64,000 nucleotides of DNA from NCBI RefSeq assembly GCF_003075045.1, contig NZ_QCZD01000004.1, forward strand, positions 124,001 to 188,000, written 5' to 3'. Below, piece by piece: positions 44,322-53,278 of the stretch (the stretch's first letter is position 1; each line of letters opens with the position of its first letter). Source of the stretch: Maribacter litoralis (GTDB taxonomy: Bacteria; Bacteroidota; Bacteroidia; Flavobacteriales; Flavobacteriaceae). The position numbers and the translations under genes are program-made. Under the pieces are notes generated by a model, which was given only the letters and a program-made list of their open reading frames with translations, was not told where the DNA came from and did not search any database.

Positions 44322-44762
44322 TTAATTTGGTGTTATTTGGGTGTTTAACTTTCTATCTAATGTATAATATAAATCTAGGGTTTTTAAAGAGTCTTTTAAG
44401 TTTAAATAAACCTTTTGTGAATCTTTATACACAATTTTTATTTTTTGTTGATGAATATTATCGGAAAATACATAAACCTTTTTATTTGTAAGTGAATCTT
44501 TAAATTCTCTAAAAACACCTTTTTCCTTCTCTAGCGCAGAAAACCCATGTAACCTTTCCATAGGCGGAATGTTAGGCACTAACTTCAAACTATCTATTTT
44601 AATATATGATATTTTGGTAGTATAAAAACCAGAATATATTTGTATTTGATTTGATTTAACACTTAACCAATTTTTATAGTGGAGTGTTAATACAGACAAA
44701 CAAACTATAAAAGTTATCACTAGCAAAAAATTCCAGAACCAATGTGTTTTTCTCACAGTCAT
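44322..44762 (-). CDS. membrane-anchored bacterial PH-like domain protein
   Basis: A 146-residue protein with one N-terminal helix (FWNFLLVITFIVCLSVLTL). The following 110 residues are beta-rich, with YSGFYTTKISYIKIDSLKLVPNIPP, RLHGFSALEKEKGVFREF, KVYVFSDNIHQQKIKIVYKDSQKVYLNLKD. This order resembles bacterial PH (bPH-type) domains that follow a membrane anchor. Assignment is by pattern only. It lies 12 bp upstream of the DUF2141 gene and is likely co-transcribed. The function is unknown. Confidence 0.5.
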   Translation of the reverse strand: MTVRKTHWFWNFLLVITFIVCLSVLTLHYKNWLSVKSNQIQIYSGFYTTKISYIKIDSLKLVPNIPPMERLHGFSALEKEKGVFREFKDSLTNKKVYVFSDNIHQQKIKIVYKDSQKVYLNLKDSLKTLDLYYTLDRKLNTQITPN

Positions 44763-44894
44763 GTCTCAAAAAATAAAATAGCCAAAATGGGTGTAAAAGA
44801 TTTTTCTTTACAACGTAAATTTAACCATCAATAACCATAACTGATATTTATAAAAAAAATTATACAGTGAATGTACTAGGAAAATTAATTATGG

Positions 44895-44928
44895 TTAGGT
44901 ATTATTCAAACTTATAATTAATACCTAA
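44895..44928 (-). terminator. stem-loop overlapping the end of the Pel-like operon
   Basis: Perfect 10-bp arms TTAGGTATTA (44895-44904) and TAATACCTAA (44919-44928) with a 14-nt loop. It includes the stop codon of the 1333-residue gene at 44902. On the minus strand no strong T-run follows, so it may protect the RNA 3' end or act as a weak terminator. Confidence 0.45.
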
Positions 44929-47900
44929 TTGAAAAACATTGGAATAAAAATTATCTATTGTATAAAATTCATATGCTCCATTAAAAGTAAAATAATCTGT
45001 AAATCGATAGATAATCGAGCCTGTATACCTTTCAAAATCCGGTCTTTTATCCTCAGCAAAGAGGCTAAAATCGGCTATCAACTTAATTTTAGAAGTGCTA
45101 TTACCTATCGTAAATAATATACCAGCACCGCCGAACATTCGCTCTTCGGCCATCCAATAAGGGTAACCAGAACGACGATTTAATGTACCTCTACCAATAG
45201 CACCTTCAATATATGGGTTCAATTTTAACTTTTTAGTACTTATCAAGTTATACTCATACCTTCCAACAAAAGTTGCATCTGCCCCTGAATCTGTGTAATA
45301 ATTTGCTTCCAATGCTAATATTTGTTTAAACAAATTACTAAGTGGTATTTCTTTATACACATTCAACAGAGTTCTATAAATATTTAGCTCATAACCAGGT
45401 CCTGATTGTACCGGAAAAATATCCACTTGATAGGCAGAATAATTCGTTCCTTTAGTTTTATTATACCCAATACCTGCTTGAAAATAAAGCTCATTATCGT
45501 TATCTTTCTCTATTCGCCCTTTAAATAAGTAATTACTATTCTCTCCTGGGTTTAATTTATATCTATACCCCAAGCCAATTAAATCTTTATTTACATTACT
45601 GGCAAATCTGGGTTTTACATTAATAGTATACATAGAAGAATGTGAAAAAGAGAATCTATGCACATTTCCTTTTTGATTATAAAACTCATAATACCCAATA
45701 AAGGATGACATTGTAGGGTCTAGTTTATCATTAATACTATTATAATCCGCCCCCAAACTAGCACCTTGAAACTGTCTCTTATTTTTTTCTATTAACAACA
45801 CCGTAGATGGATCCAATATATCCAAATACAGTTTAGAGATTTCTAATTGTTGTTTTAATTCCATCTCTTTGACTTCGTTATTTATTGCCAGTATTAATTT
45901 TGGATCAACTTCCTGAGGGGAAATAGAAAATGCAATTCTAATAGCCTGTGTTATTTTACCATCATACAGATATAAGGTGGACATGTAATTTTTTATCTCA
46001 TAGTCGTTGCTATGTTCTTGCATATATTCGTTATAATAGTTGGTAAGGCTTTGCATCTGTCCCAATTCAAAAAGCCAGGTCATTTTATTTTTAATATCTA
46101 TTTCTGTGGCACATTTAGACCAAGCCACAGCGTTCCTATAGTTTTCCAAATCGCCAAAAACCTTCGTAATTTTATTAGCATATTTTACTAAATCTTCTCT
46201 ACATGCTGGTACTCCTCTAAGCTCTTGACTAGCTTTTCTCTCATCATTCGCTAGTAATAAACCAATGTAATATGAGAAATTAGATTGCTTATATTTTATA
46301 AAATCTTTAGAATTTACGGTCCAATATTCTATAGTTTCATTCGAAATTTCTAAACTGCACTTCTGCCAATGTAACGCTTTTTCAAAAATTAAAGCATCTG
46401 CGTAAGTCCATGCAATACTAGTAGCTAATTCTTTATCGTAAATGCTACATGGTTCTATTTGGTTTAATTCCTCTATTAAATTATTCGCCTTGGAATAGAT
46501 TAAGTGCTCCAAGTAACGTTCAGTATTTTCAGAAGTAGGGGACAATTCCGATAACTTCTTTAATACTTTAGAAATATTTTCACTATTATCTAACGTATTA
46601 AAATGATTATAATATTCTTTTAAACATACTACATTAGTTGTATTATGTTTTAGTTGCCTATTCATCCACAAACGCCTTACTTCAGTAGTAGGATAACCTA
46701 CAATAAGATTTAGATTATGAGCTAAAAATGCTATTTTTTCATTTGAATTTTTTTGATAATAAGTATCTAATGTTTTCCAAAACAAATCTTCTTTACCTTG
46801 CCAAACCATGTATTGAGCATAATCCATTAATATTTGACTACTTGCCATAGGGTTAACCTTTAGATAATTTTCTATTAACTGTGTTGCCTGAGGTAAATTA
46901 TCATTAGCCACATATCTTTTTAACTTATCACCAAAAGACATTAAGGAAGCCTGTAAATCATAAAAAATATCTCTTTCTTTGTTTACTTTTGCTATTATAT
47001 TAGTGACATTATTTTGTTGAGTTGGATTCAAATTTAACACCGCCAGCGAAGGGTTTTTAGTTTCCAAAGAGAAAAGGTATCCATCTAAATACGGCACCTT
47101 TTTATATCTTATATTTTGCTCGTATAACAAATCACTAATTTTCTGATCATTTACTTTATCAACATACATTAACCAATAGTACAATCCATTTTTATTTCTA
47201 CTGTTAAAACTTTCGACCTCATATATATCTTCTTGAATGGTATGGGCATATTCAGCGTAACGCCAGTTTATAGTTTCATATGATCCATCTGTGGCATTTA
47301 AAAAACGAGTAAATGGATGTCTAGCCTCATAATCTATTAAATAGTCTTCAAAAACTTCTAGCAATCCCTTTTCTGATGAAGAAGAGTACCAGTTTAGATT
47401 ATGTTTATTTCTATATTCAAAGTGTCCACTAGTTGTAGCATTGGACTCATCTGGAATTTGATAAACATCATCGGGGTGTACAAAGTGCGTCCAAATGCCT
47501 GTATAGATATACATAGATTCTATAGCCCACTCAGAAGCAGCTTCTATATTATATCCACTGCTAATTCTTGGGTAATCAAAAAAGTGACTATTAAGTGGAT
47601 CTGGATCAAACTCTCTTCCACCACCTTCACTTACTTTACCTAAATAAGTACTTTGCATAAAACGTAATGATGGCATTCCTTCATGCAATTTCTGTAATCC
47701 AACACTATCTATATAATTACTTGGTGGCACATAAGAAATAGGTAGGTTTTCAAATCCTAGCACCTTCCATTTTTTTTCAGCAGCATTTAAGGCCGTAATA
47801 ATATAATTAGGGTTTTTCCAATCAACCTTTAATAGTGATACGTGATTGTAGCCGTGAAAACCTAATTCATGACCACTATTTAATATATTCTTACCTAACC

Positions 47901-48903
47901 AACCACTACTACTTTCCTCACCTTCATTGGTGATTATTCTGTTCTGATCCCATTCCAAAAACCCGAACGGTGGGTAAACATTACTATTATAATCGAAGGT
48001 TACATAGGCAGTATACTTCATTCTATGTCTTTTAGCCAGTTTTTTCATGTCTGGCCACCAAACATCTTTCACATATTCAGAAATACTTAAATCCATTTCG
48101 GATTTAATGGGTTCTTTATAAATATTATATGTTGGGGATGGGTAATCATCTAAAAAAATTGTGGCCACATTTGCAACTGGGTAAGGCACCCCCTCCAAAC
48201 CATATATTAGACTAGAAAACAAAAAGCCACGCATGTTTTTTAATAGGTTGAAGGAAGTGTTTATTAATATTACCTTACCATCACCAACCTTATTTTCTAA
48301 TAAAACTGGATAATCTTTATCATTTGCAGCAGAAACTAAAACATGAATATTATCTTTAAAATTATCTTTATCTAGCCCAATAAATGGGTCTACATAATCG
48401 TGGACTAATCCCATTTTATCAGGAAAAACAGGTTTATTAAAATAAAAGCCTTTTGCGGTAGTATTAGTTTCCAATTTAGCTTCTGGTTTTAAACCCATTA
48501 AAAAAGCCATTCTTGGGTCTCTTACCGTTTTAGGAATATGTAATGTACCTCCTTTAGCAACGAAATTAGTGATACTATCTATACTAGCATCCGTCAAGCC
48601 AATAGTTTGTTGTAAGCTTAATACCTTTATAGTTTTTGGAATTTGTGGATTTAGATTAAAACCGTCTACCAAATTAGTCTTATATGGTATTTTAGTGTAC
48701 TCAAGGGTTTTCTTTAAATTTTCAATTTCTAGAAAATTAGATTGTACTTTAGCATCAATTACTACTAGAACTATAGGAGACTCTGAACTGATTTTAGGCA
48801 AGTTAAACTTAGAATTAAACCTATATAAGTCATTTTGACATCCAACTAAAAAAAGTACTAATAAACTGTACTTTAAAAATTTTACAAAAAACCTTTTTTT
48901 CAT
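44902..48903 (-). CDS. PelA-deacetylase/PelB-like TPR/outer-membrane barrel fusion lipoprotein
   Basis: A 1333-residue lipoprotein (lipobox FLVGC, Cys22). Residues 40-240 form an alpha/beta, DUF2194-like domain. Residues 245-540 are a polysaccharide-deacetylase domain: DD at 252-253 in TIFLDDYPSP, HGYNH at 350-354 (metal His pair), YVPPSNY at 391-397, and THFVHPDD with His473/His476. Residues 640-1030 are helical repeats of TPR type (ATQLIENYLKVNP, YMSTLYLYDGKITQAIRIAF). Residues 1040-1333 are an outer-membrane beta barrel ending in FQLGINYKFE. In Pseudomonas Pel systems the deacetylase is in PelA and the TPR-barrel in PelB; here they are one chain. It overlaps the upstream gene by 4 bp. It probably deacetylates and exports the polymer. 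Confidence 0.8.
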   Translation of the reverse strand: MKKRFFVKFLKYSLLVLFLVGCQNDLYRFNSKFNLPKISSESPIVLVVIDAKVQSNFLEIENLKKTLEYTKIPYKTNLVDGFNLNPQIPKTIKVLSLQQTIGLTDASIDSITNFVAKGGTLHIPKTVRDPRMAFLMGLKPEAKLETNTTAKGFYFNKPVFPDKMGLVHDYVDPFIGLDKDNFKDNIHVLVSAANDKDYPVLLENKVGDGKVILINTSFNLLKNMRGFLFSSLIYGLEGVPYPVANVATIFLDDYPSPTYNIYKEPIKSEMDLSISEYVKDVWWPDMKKLAKRHRMKYTAYVTFDYNSNVYPPFGFLEWDQNRIITNEGEESSSGWLGKNILNSGHELGFHGYNHVSLLKVDWKNPNYIITALNAAEKKWKVLGFENLPISYVPPSNYIDSVGLQKLHEGMPSLRFMQSTYLGKVSEGGGREFDPDPLNSHFFDYPRISSGYNIEAASEWAIESMYIYTGIWTHFVHPDDVYQIPDESNATTSGHFEYRNKHNLNWYSSSSEKGLLEVFEDYLIDYEARHPFTRFLNATDGSYETINWRYAEYAHTIQEDIYEVESFNSRNKNGLYYWLMYVDKVNDQKISDLLYEQNIRYKKVPYLDGYLFSLETKNPSLAVLNLNPTQQNNVTNIIAKVNKERDIFYDLQASLMSFGDKLKRYVANDNLPQATQLIENYLKVNPMASSQILMDYAQYMVWQGKEDLFWKTLDTYYQKNSNEKIAFLAHNLNLIVGYPTTEVRRLWMNRQLKHNTTNVVCLKEYYNHFNTLDNSENISKVLKKLSELSPTSENTERYLEHLIYSKANNLIEELNQIEPCSIYDKELATSIAWTYADALIFEKALHWQKCSLEISNETIEYWTVNSKDFIKYKQSNFSYYIGLLLANDERKASQELRGVPACREDLVKYANKITKVFGDLENYRNAVAWSKCATEIDIKNKMTWLFELGQMQSLTNYYNEYMQEHSNDYEIKNYMSTLYLYDGKITQAIRIAFSISPQEVDPKLILAINNEVKEMELKQQLEISKLYLDILDPSTVLLIEKNKRQFQGASLGADYNSINDKLDPTMSSFIGYYEFYNQKGNVHRFSFSHSSMYTINVKPRFASNVNKDLIGLGYRYKLNPGENSNYLFKGRIEKDNDNELYFQAGIGYNKTKGTNYSAYQVDIFPVQSGPGYELNIYRTLLNVYKEIPLSNLFKQILALEANYYTDSGADATFVGRYEYNLISTKKLKLNPYIEGAIGRGTLNRRSGYPYWMAEERMFGGAGILFTIGNSTSKIKLIADFSLFAEDKRPDFERYTGSIIYRFTDYFTFNGAYEFYTIDNFYSNVFQLGINYKFE

Positions 48904-50888
48904 AAACTAAAAATAAGCTCATCCATCTTGGAGGCATTTTCTTTATTGACAATTTGATACACTGTTAAGCCTTTATCTTGGTAGAATATAGTAACCTTCC
49001 TACCTCTTTTTTTAAGTGTAGCCAAAACATCTGCTATAGGCTGCTTTAATCGTTTCGGGGTATTTATAAATTCTGATCTGCCAACAGTTTCTTTTTTAGT
49101 GACAAAAACAAAAACATTACTTGGCAAAACCACTTCGGGATGCTCATTTATATATTCTTCATCATCTTTATAGTTACAATAGTGTAAATCATTTTTCAAG
49201 TAATTTCTCACAAACAAATCATAAGCAATAAAACTATGTTCGCTCTTACTTATTTTATAACCATAATTAGCGTTTACTACAGCATAAGAAAATGGAAGAT
49301 ATTCATTGGATAACTCATTATATGCCATTAGAACTCCTGTTTTTAATGGTTCTTTTTGTTCAAATTCTTTTGAAATAAATCCGTTATATTTTATTGCAAA
49401 AACTACTAGAAAAATACAAGTAATAGGTGTAATTAAATTTCTAACTTGTTTATTTCTAGGTAATAAAAATTTTAGATACTCCCGTATTACTCCAAGAAGA
49501 ATCCCAAAATTAATAATTATCATTGGGGTTAATACTTGATAAAACATATCCATATCGATCCATTCCCATTGAATATATCTTAGCAATAAAAACGCATTGA
49601 AAACAAGGGCATAGATAAGTAATGCCTCCCATTTTCTATTATTTTTAATATATAGAGGAACAATTAAAGGAAATACAAAAATACCTTGTAGCGTATAAAA
49701 ATTTAATACCTCAGGTAAGGATACTATCAACTGAGGAAAATAGGTATAAATATCTACGATAATTAAATTTTCTCTCAAGATGTTTATAAAGGGCTTATTA
49801 GCCACCCACCCCATAGTAATATAAAGCACAAACAAAACACCAATTGCAATAAGATATGCCAAAACACTCCATCGAACATAGCCTACAATATTACGACGAC
49901 AAGTAAAATAGGATACTACAAAAAATATAGGCAAGAGCCAAACAAACACAAAGAGGTTTGTTAGTGCCGTAGCAAAATATAAAACTGTCAAAAAGAATAA
50001 AAACCTTTTTTTATCAGTGGTTAACAACTTTGGTTTTAATGTATAAATTGTAGCTGGAAATACAAAACAAAGCGCTAAATAAACTGGGTTGTGCTCCAAC
50101 AACAAATTGATATTCATTGGTAAAAATCTATAGAAAAAACCAAAAATCAACAAAGCTATAGACGGCGCAGTAAATTTAGATTTCGATAATTGCATAATAA
50201 CCCAATATAAGACCATAGACAATGCAAAAGTCTCTAACAAGCCAAATGAATGAAGTGCCATTTCTTCGCTTATGTTTAATATTTTGGAATAAAAATTAAC
50301 TGCAATTTGTTCTCCTGGAACAGCTAAATTATCACTAAACCATTGGTTATTATTTATAAGCTTTACGGCATTTAATTTATTTAGCCACAAACCAGAAAGT
50401 ACCCACAAGTCATTTTTCAGAAACTGATATCTAGAGAACATGGTAGCAAATGCACAAAATACAGATGCAAACAATACATAATTTATCCTTTTAGGGAGAA
50501 GTAACTCTTTTAAATTCTTTAAAATCTTCTTATAACTCCATTTTTTTTCTACAAAACGAAAGACTTGAATTAAAGTTGCAACCCTTTTTTTTGCCAATGT
50601 ACCATTAACCTTATGTATTTTTCTAATTTCAAGGTATTGCCATATAAAAAACAATAGCGATAAAATAAAAATAGCAAGGGAATCATACACTTTAATTAAT
50701 ATCAAAATAAACAATAACACTAGTGTAAAACTTCCTGCTAATGCACCACGTTTAATAACATAATCGAGATTATAGTTTCTAAGCTTTTGTCTTGTAACAA
50801 CTTGGTGTAGAAAGAAAAAGCAAAGCACTACCAACATTAATCTAAATGGCCCCAATAAAACAACATCTATGTTAAAAATATTAATCAT
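48900..50888 (-). CDS. polytopic membrane protein of the Pel-like locus
   Basis: A 662-residue inner-membrane protein with about 12-14 hydrophobic helices over residues 10-500 and a 160-residue C-terminal extra-membrane domain (residues 500-662, with FINTPKRLKQPIADVLATLKKRGRKVTIFY). The arrangement resembles GT-C-type glycosyltransferase-like proteins, but no catalytic Asp motif is clear. It has no evident match to PelD or PelE. It overlaps both neighbours (4 and 8 bp), so it must be made with the rest of the machine. Possible roles are polymer modification, a scaffold for PelF/PelG, or an additional transferase. Confidence 0.6.
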   Translation of the reverse strand: MINIFNIDVVLLGPFRLMLVVLCFFFLHQVVTRQKLRNYNLDYVIKRGALAGSFTLVLLFILILIKVYDSLAIFILSLLFFIWQYLEIRKIHKVNGTLAKKRVATLIQVFRFVEKKWSYKKILKNLKELLLPKRINYVLFASVFCAFATMFSRYQFLKNDLWVLSGLWLNKLNAVKLINNNQWFSDNLAVPGEQIAVNFYSKILNISEEMALHSFGLLETFALSMVLYWVIMQLSKSKFTAPSIALLIFGFFYRFLPMNINLLLEHNPVYLALCFVFPATIYTLKPKLLTTDKKRFLFFLTVLYFATALTNLFVFVWLLPIFFVVSYFTCRRNIVGYVRWSVLAYLIAIGVLFVLYITMGWVANKPFINILRENLIIVDIYTYFPQLIVSLPEVLNFYTLQGIFVFPLIVPLYIKNNRKWEALLIYALVFNAFLLLRYIQWEWIDMDMFYQVLTPMIIINFGILLGVIREYLKFLLPRNKQVRNLITPITCIFLVVFAIKYNGFISKEFEQKEPLKTGVLMAYNELSNEYLPFSYAVVNANYGYKISKSEHSFIAYDLFVRNYLKNDLHYCNYKDDEEYINEHPEVVLPSNVFVFVTKKETVGRSEFINTPKRLKQPIADVLATLKKRGRKVTIFYQDKGLTVYQIVNKENASKMDELIFSL

Positions 50889-51687
50889 TAGTAACCTCTT
50901 GTAAATTTATGTTACTGATATAATATGGTACACCCAATTTTTGTAGTTTCTTGGCGATTACCTTTTTCATTTTAGGTGTATTTGCATATTCCATCACATA
51001 CACTTCTTTTGCTGTTTTAGATAGCGTTTCTTTTATGCGTTTCTGCATTATCTTTAAGCTTATTTCATCTCTATAACCATAGGTATTTGTAGTAAAATCA
51101 TATAGGCTAAATAGAGACTCGAGCAAAACAGCATCAGTACTATTCACCAACTTATCATTAAGGAAAAAACCAGAATTTTGAACTAAAAAAAGGTCACTAT
51201 TATTCTTCTTAAGATATTTAATCATGCAAACCAATTCGTTTTCAGCACCTTTTAACTTGCCCCATTCAGATACATTATCTAGATTATCTAAAAACAAACC
51301 ATTAAACCCTTTACTTAAAATATCATTAGCCATACCAGCCACTATTTGCCTTGCCTGTTTTTCTCTTATATTTATATAACAACTACCCCATACTTGATTA
51401 CTACCAAAAACATATGGAAGCAGGCTTTCGTAATACTTTGAATTTTTATTTATTTCTGTTAAGCTTATATAAGCTACTACTTTGGTGTTATTTTGTTTAA
51501 ACACTTCGATATCTTCTTTATTATAATGTTCAGGCTCTAGTATTACCATGGAATAACCTCTAATATTCATAGGATTTAATTTGCCATAACAAACGATAAA
51601 CTTGTCATGTTCCGCCTTAACTTTTGTTTTTAAGTATGATGCATTAATAAAAGGCACCCACAGTAATAGAATACTAATAAGCTGCAT
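50881..51687 (-). CDS. PelA-type glycoside hydrolase (GH114/GH166-like)
   Basis: A 268-residue exported TIM-barrel protein (signal MQLISILLLWVPFINAS). The endo-alpha-1,4-polygalactosaminidase pattern is visible: GYSMVILEPEHY near residue 46, VVAYISLTEINKNS near 71, GFNGLFLDNLD with Asp134 and Asp137, the second acidic residue Glu190 in AVLLESLFS, and VYVMEYANTP near 228. In Pseudomonas this is the N-terminal hydrolase half of PelA; here it is a separate protein. The overlap with the neighbours (8 and 14 bp) ties it to the operon. It could trim or release polymer during export. Confidence 0.8.
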   Translation of the reverse strand: MQLISILLLWVPFINASYLKTKVKAEHDKFIVCYGKLNPMNIRGYSMVILEPEHYNKEDIEVFKQNNTKVVAYISLTEINKNSKYYESLLPYVFGSNQVWGSCYINIREKQARQIVAGMANDILSKGFNGLFLDNLDNVSEWGKLKGAENELVCMIKYLKKNNSDLFLVQNSGFFLNDKLVNSTDAVLLESLFSLYDFTTNTYGYRDEISLKIMQKRIKETLSKTAKEVYVMEYANTPKMKKVIAKKLQKLGVPYYISNINLQEVTND

Positions 51688-53278
51688 AATAATAGAAATC
51701 TAATTGTTTAAAATATGCCTTTATATGGTTAGTTGTGTATACCATAAATACCACAGAACCAATTAACATACCCACTACACTATACTCATAGCTAACCCAC
51801 CTACTTATAAAAAATCCGATTGTAAAATTGATTATACTCGATACAATTAAAGCTTTTAACACTTCATTTGGCCTATTTAAGGTAAAAAGGTAAAGTGCAT
51901 TTAGCATGGCCCAAGACAAAAAGAAATATCCTAGACCACCAATAACACACACCCTAATACTTAAAACATCTATTTGTTCTCCAAAACTAGTTTGATAACC
52001 CCATGAATTTGTAATAAAACAATACAAAAACATACTTACAAGCAGCAACATAACAAATAGTATTAATACATGCTTTTTGTAATTTTCATATAGACTTTTA
52101 CCAAAATTATGCTTGTCAACAACCATTATGCTTCTCTGTTTTAAGTCCATAAATTTGGTAAACGAAGCGATAGCATATTCCATAACCCCAACCAGAATAA
52201 AGAATACGACAATAGCTAAATCCATACCTATTTCATAACTTTTTTCATAGAGAAATAAATACCTATAGGTTAGCTCTATATCTGCAGACCAAGCCAAAAA
52301 TCGATCAATAAAAATAAATACGTAAATTAAGATTCCGTAAAAGAAATAAGGATAGTTTTTATATATAACCATTAACTGTCTTGGCTTTAGATTTTCTGAT
52401 GTATCCTTTGTGATTTTTAATTTAAAAAATACATAAAGGTATAATTGCGAAAGACTTATGGCCAATAGAATACTTAGCCATTGCGTTATATAAATATGGA
52501 AAGAGGTATTGAAGTGAAGCATTAAAGCAAATAGCGAGGACACCACAATAACAACAGAAATTACCCAACGTTGTCTTATTGCATGATAAGGAGCCATAAC
52601 CAATAATAATAAGCCTATTAAAAATCCATAGCAAATAGTCACAAGCACAAAAGTAGTCGGATAAGTACCTAGTACATAATTAATAATTAACAGGAAAGCA
52701 AAAACAGCAGTCATCCCTTTAATGCCAGATATAACTAACCTTTTTGTTACAATTTTAGTTTTATAATATTCTTTATGATTCCAATAAAAGGAAGCCTGCC
52801 TACCAAGCACTTGAACATAACCTCCAGATAAAACTATACCGAGAATTACACCAAATACAACAGAGGTAGATTGTATAATATTAAAGCCCATATAAGTCCA
52901 TAAAGAATAACCATAGACTATAATACTTGCTATTTGAATAAAAACGGGCATCAAGTGGAAAATACCTAAAGGATAAAATTTAGCAAACAACTTTGCCTTT
53001 ACCCACAAGTAATCTGAAATAGGTATAGATTTATTTAAATTTTTAGGTTTTCTCTCATTTATATTTAAAACTTCCTTAACGTCTCTTTGTTTTATGTCTT
53101 GGTAAACAAGCTCTGCTAATTCCATAAGAGTGTTATAGCCATAATCTACTATAACATCTTTTTCTCTAACCCCCATGGACTCTAAGGCGGCTTTTACCAC
53201 CATAACACTTACAGGGTTTCCCACTTTATCTATAACCTGCATTTCTACAGCCTTTATGTTTTTTCTATTTACAGGCAT
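51674..53278 (-). CDS. pelG: PelG-like polysaccharide transporter
   Basis: A 534-residue MATE/MOP-type flippase-like protein with about 12 helices beginning near residue 110. Recognisable PelG segments include IQIASIIVYGYSLWTYMGFNIIQSTSVVFG and GGYVQVLGRQASFYWNHKEYYK, and helix pairs continue to LIGSVVFMVYTTNHIKAYF. Compared with Pseudomonas PelG (about 456 residues) it carries an extra cytoplasmic N-terminal region of about 100 residues (VSVMVVKAALESMGVREKDVIVDYGYNTLMELAELV). It overlaps pelF by 10 bp and the hydrolase by 14 bp. It is expected to move the nascent polymer across the inner membrane with PelF. Confidence 0.85.
   Translation of the reverse strand: MPVNRKNIKAVEMQVIDKVGNPVSVMVVKAALESMGVREKDVIVDYGYNTLMELAELVYQDIKQRDVKEVLNINERKPKNLNKSIPISDYLWVKAKLFAKFYPLGIFHLMPVFIQIASIIVYGYSLWTYMGFNIIQSTSVVFGVILGIVLSGGYVQVLGRQASFYWNHKEYYKTKIVTKRLVISGIKGMTAVFAFLLIINYVLGTYPTTFVLVTICYGFLIGLLLLVMAPYHAIRQRWVISVVIVVSSLFALMLHFNTSFHIYITQWLSILLAISLSQLYLYVFFKLKITKDTSENLKPRQLMVIYKNYPYFFYGILIYVFIFIDRFLAWSADIELTYRYLFLYEKSYEIGMDLAIVVFFILVGVMEYAIASFTKFMDLKQRSIMVVDKHNFGKSLYENYKKHVLILFVMLLLVSMFLYCFITNSWGYQTSFGEQIDVLSIRVCVIGGLGYFFLSWAMLNALYLFTLNRPNEVLKALIVSSIINFTIGFFISRWVSYEYSVVGMLIGSVVFMVYTTNHIKAYFKQLDFYYYAAY

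Noticed and set aside
44929..48838. Several short plus-strand ORFs inside the Pel-like fusion gene
   Set aside because: They are antisense shadows of a 1333-codon gene with clear domains and have no recognisable motif of their own.
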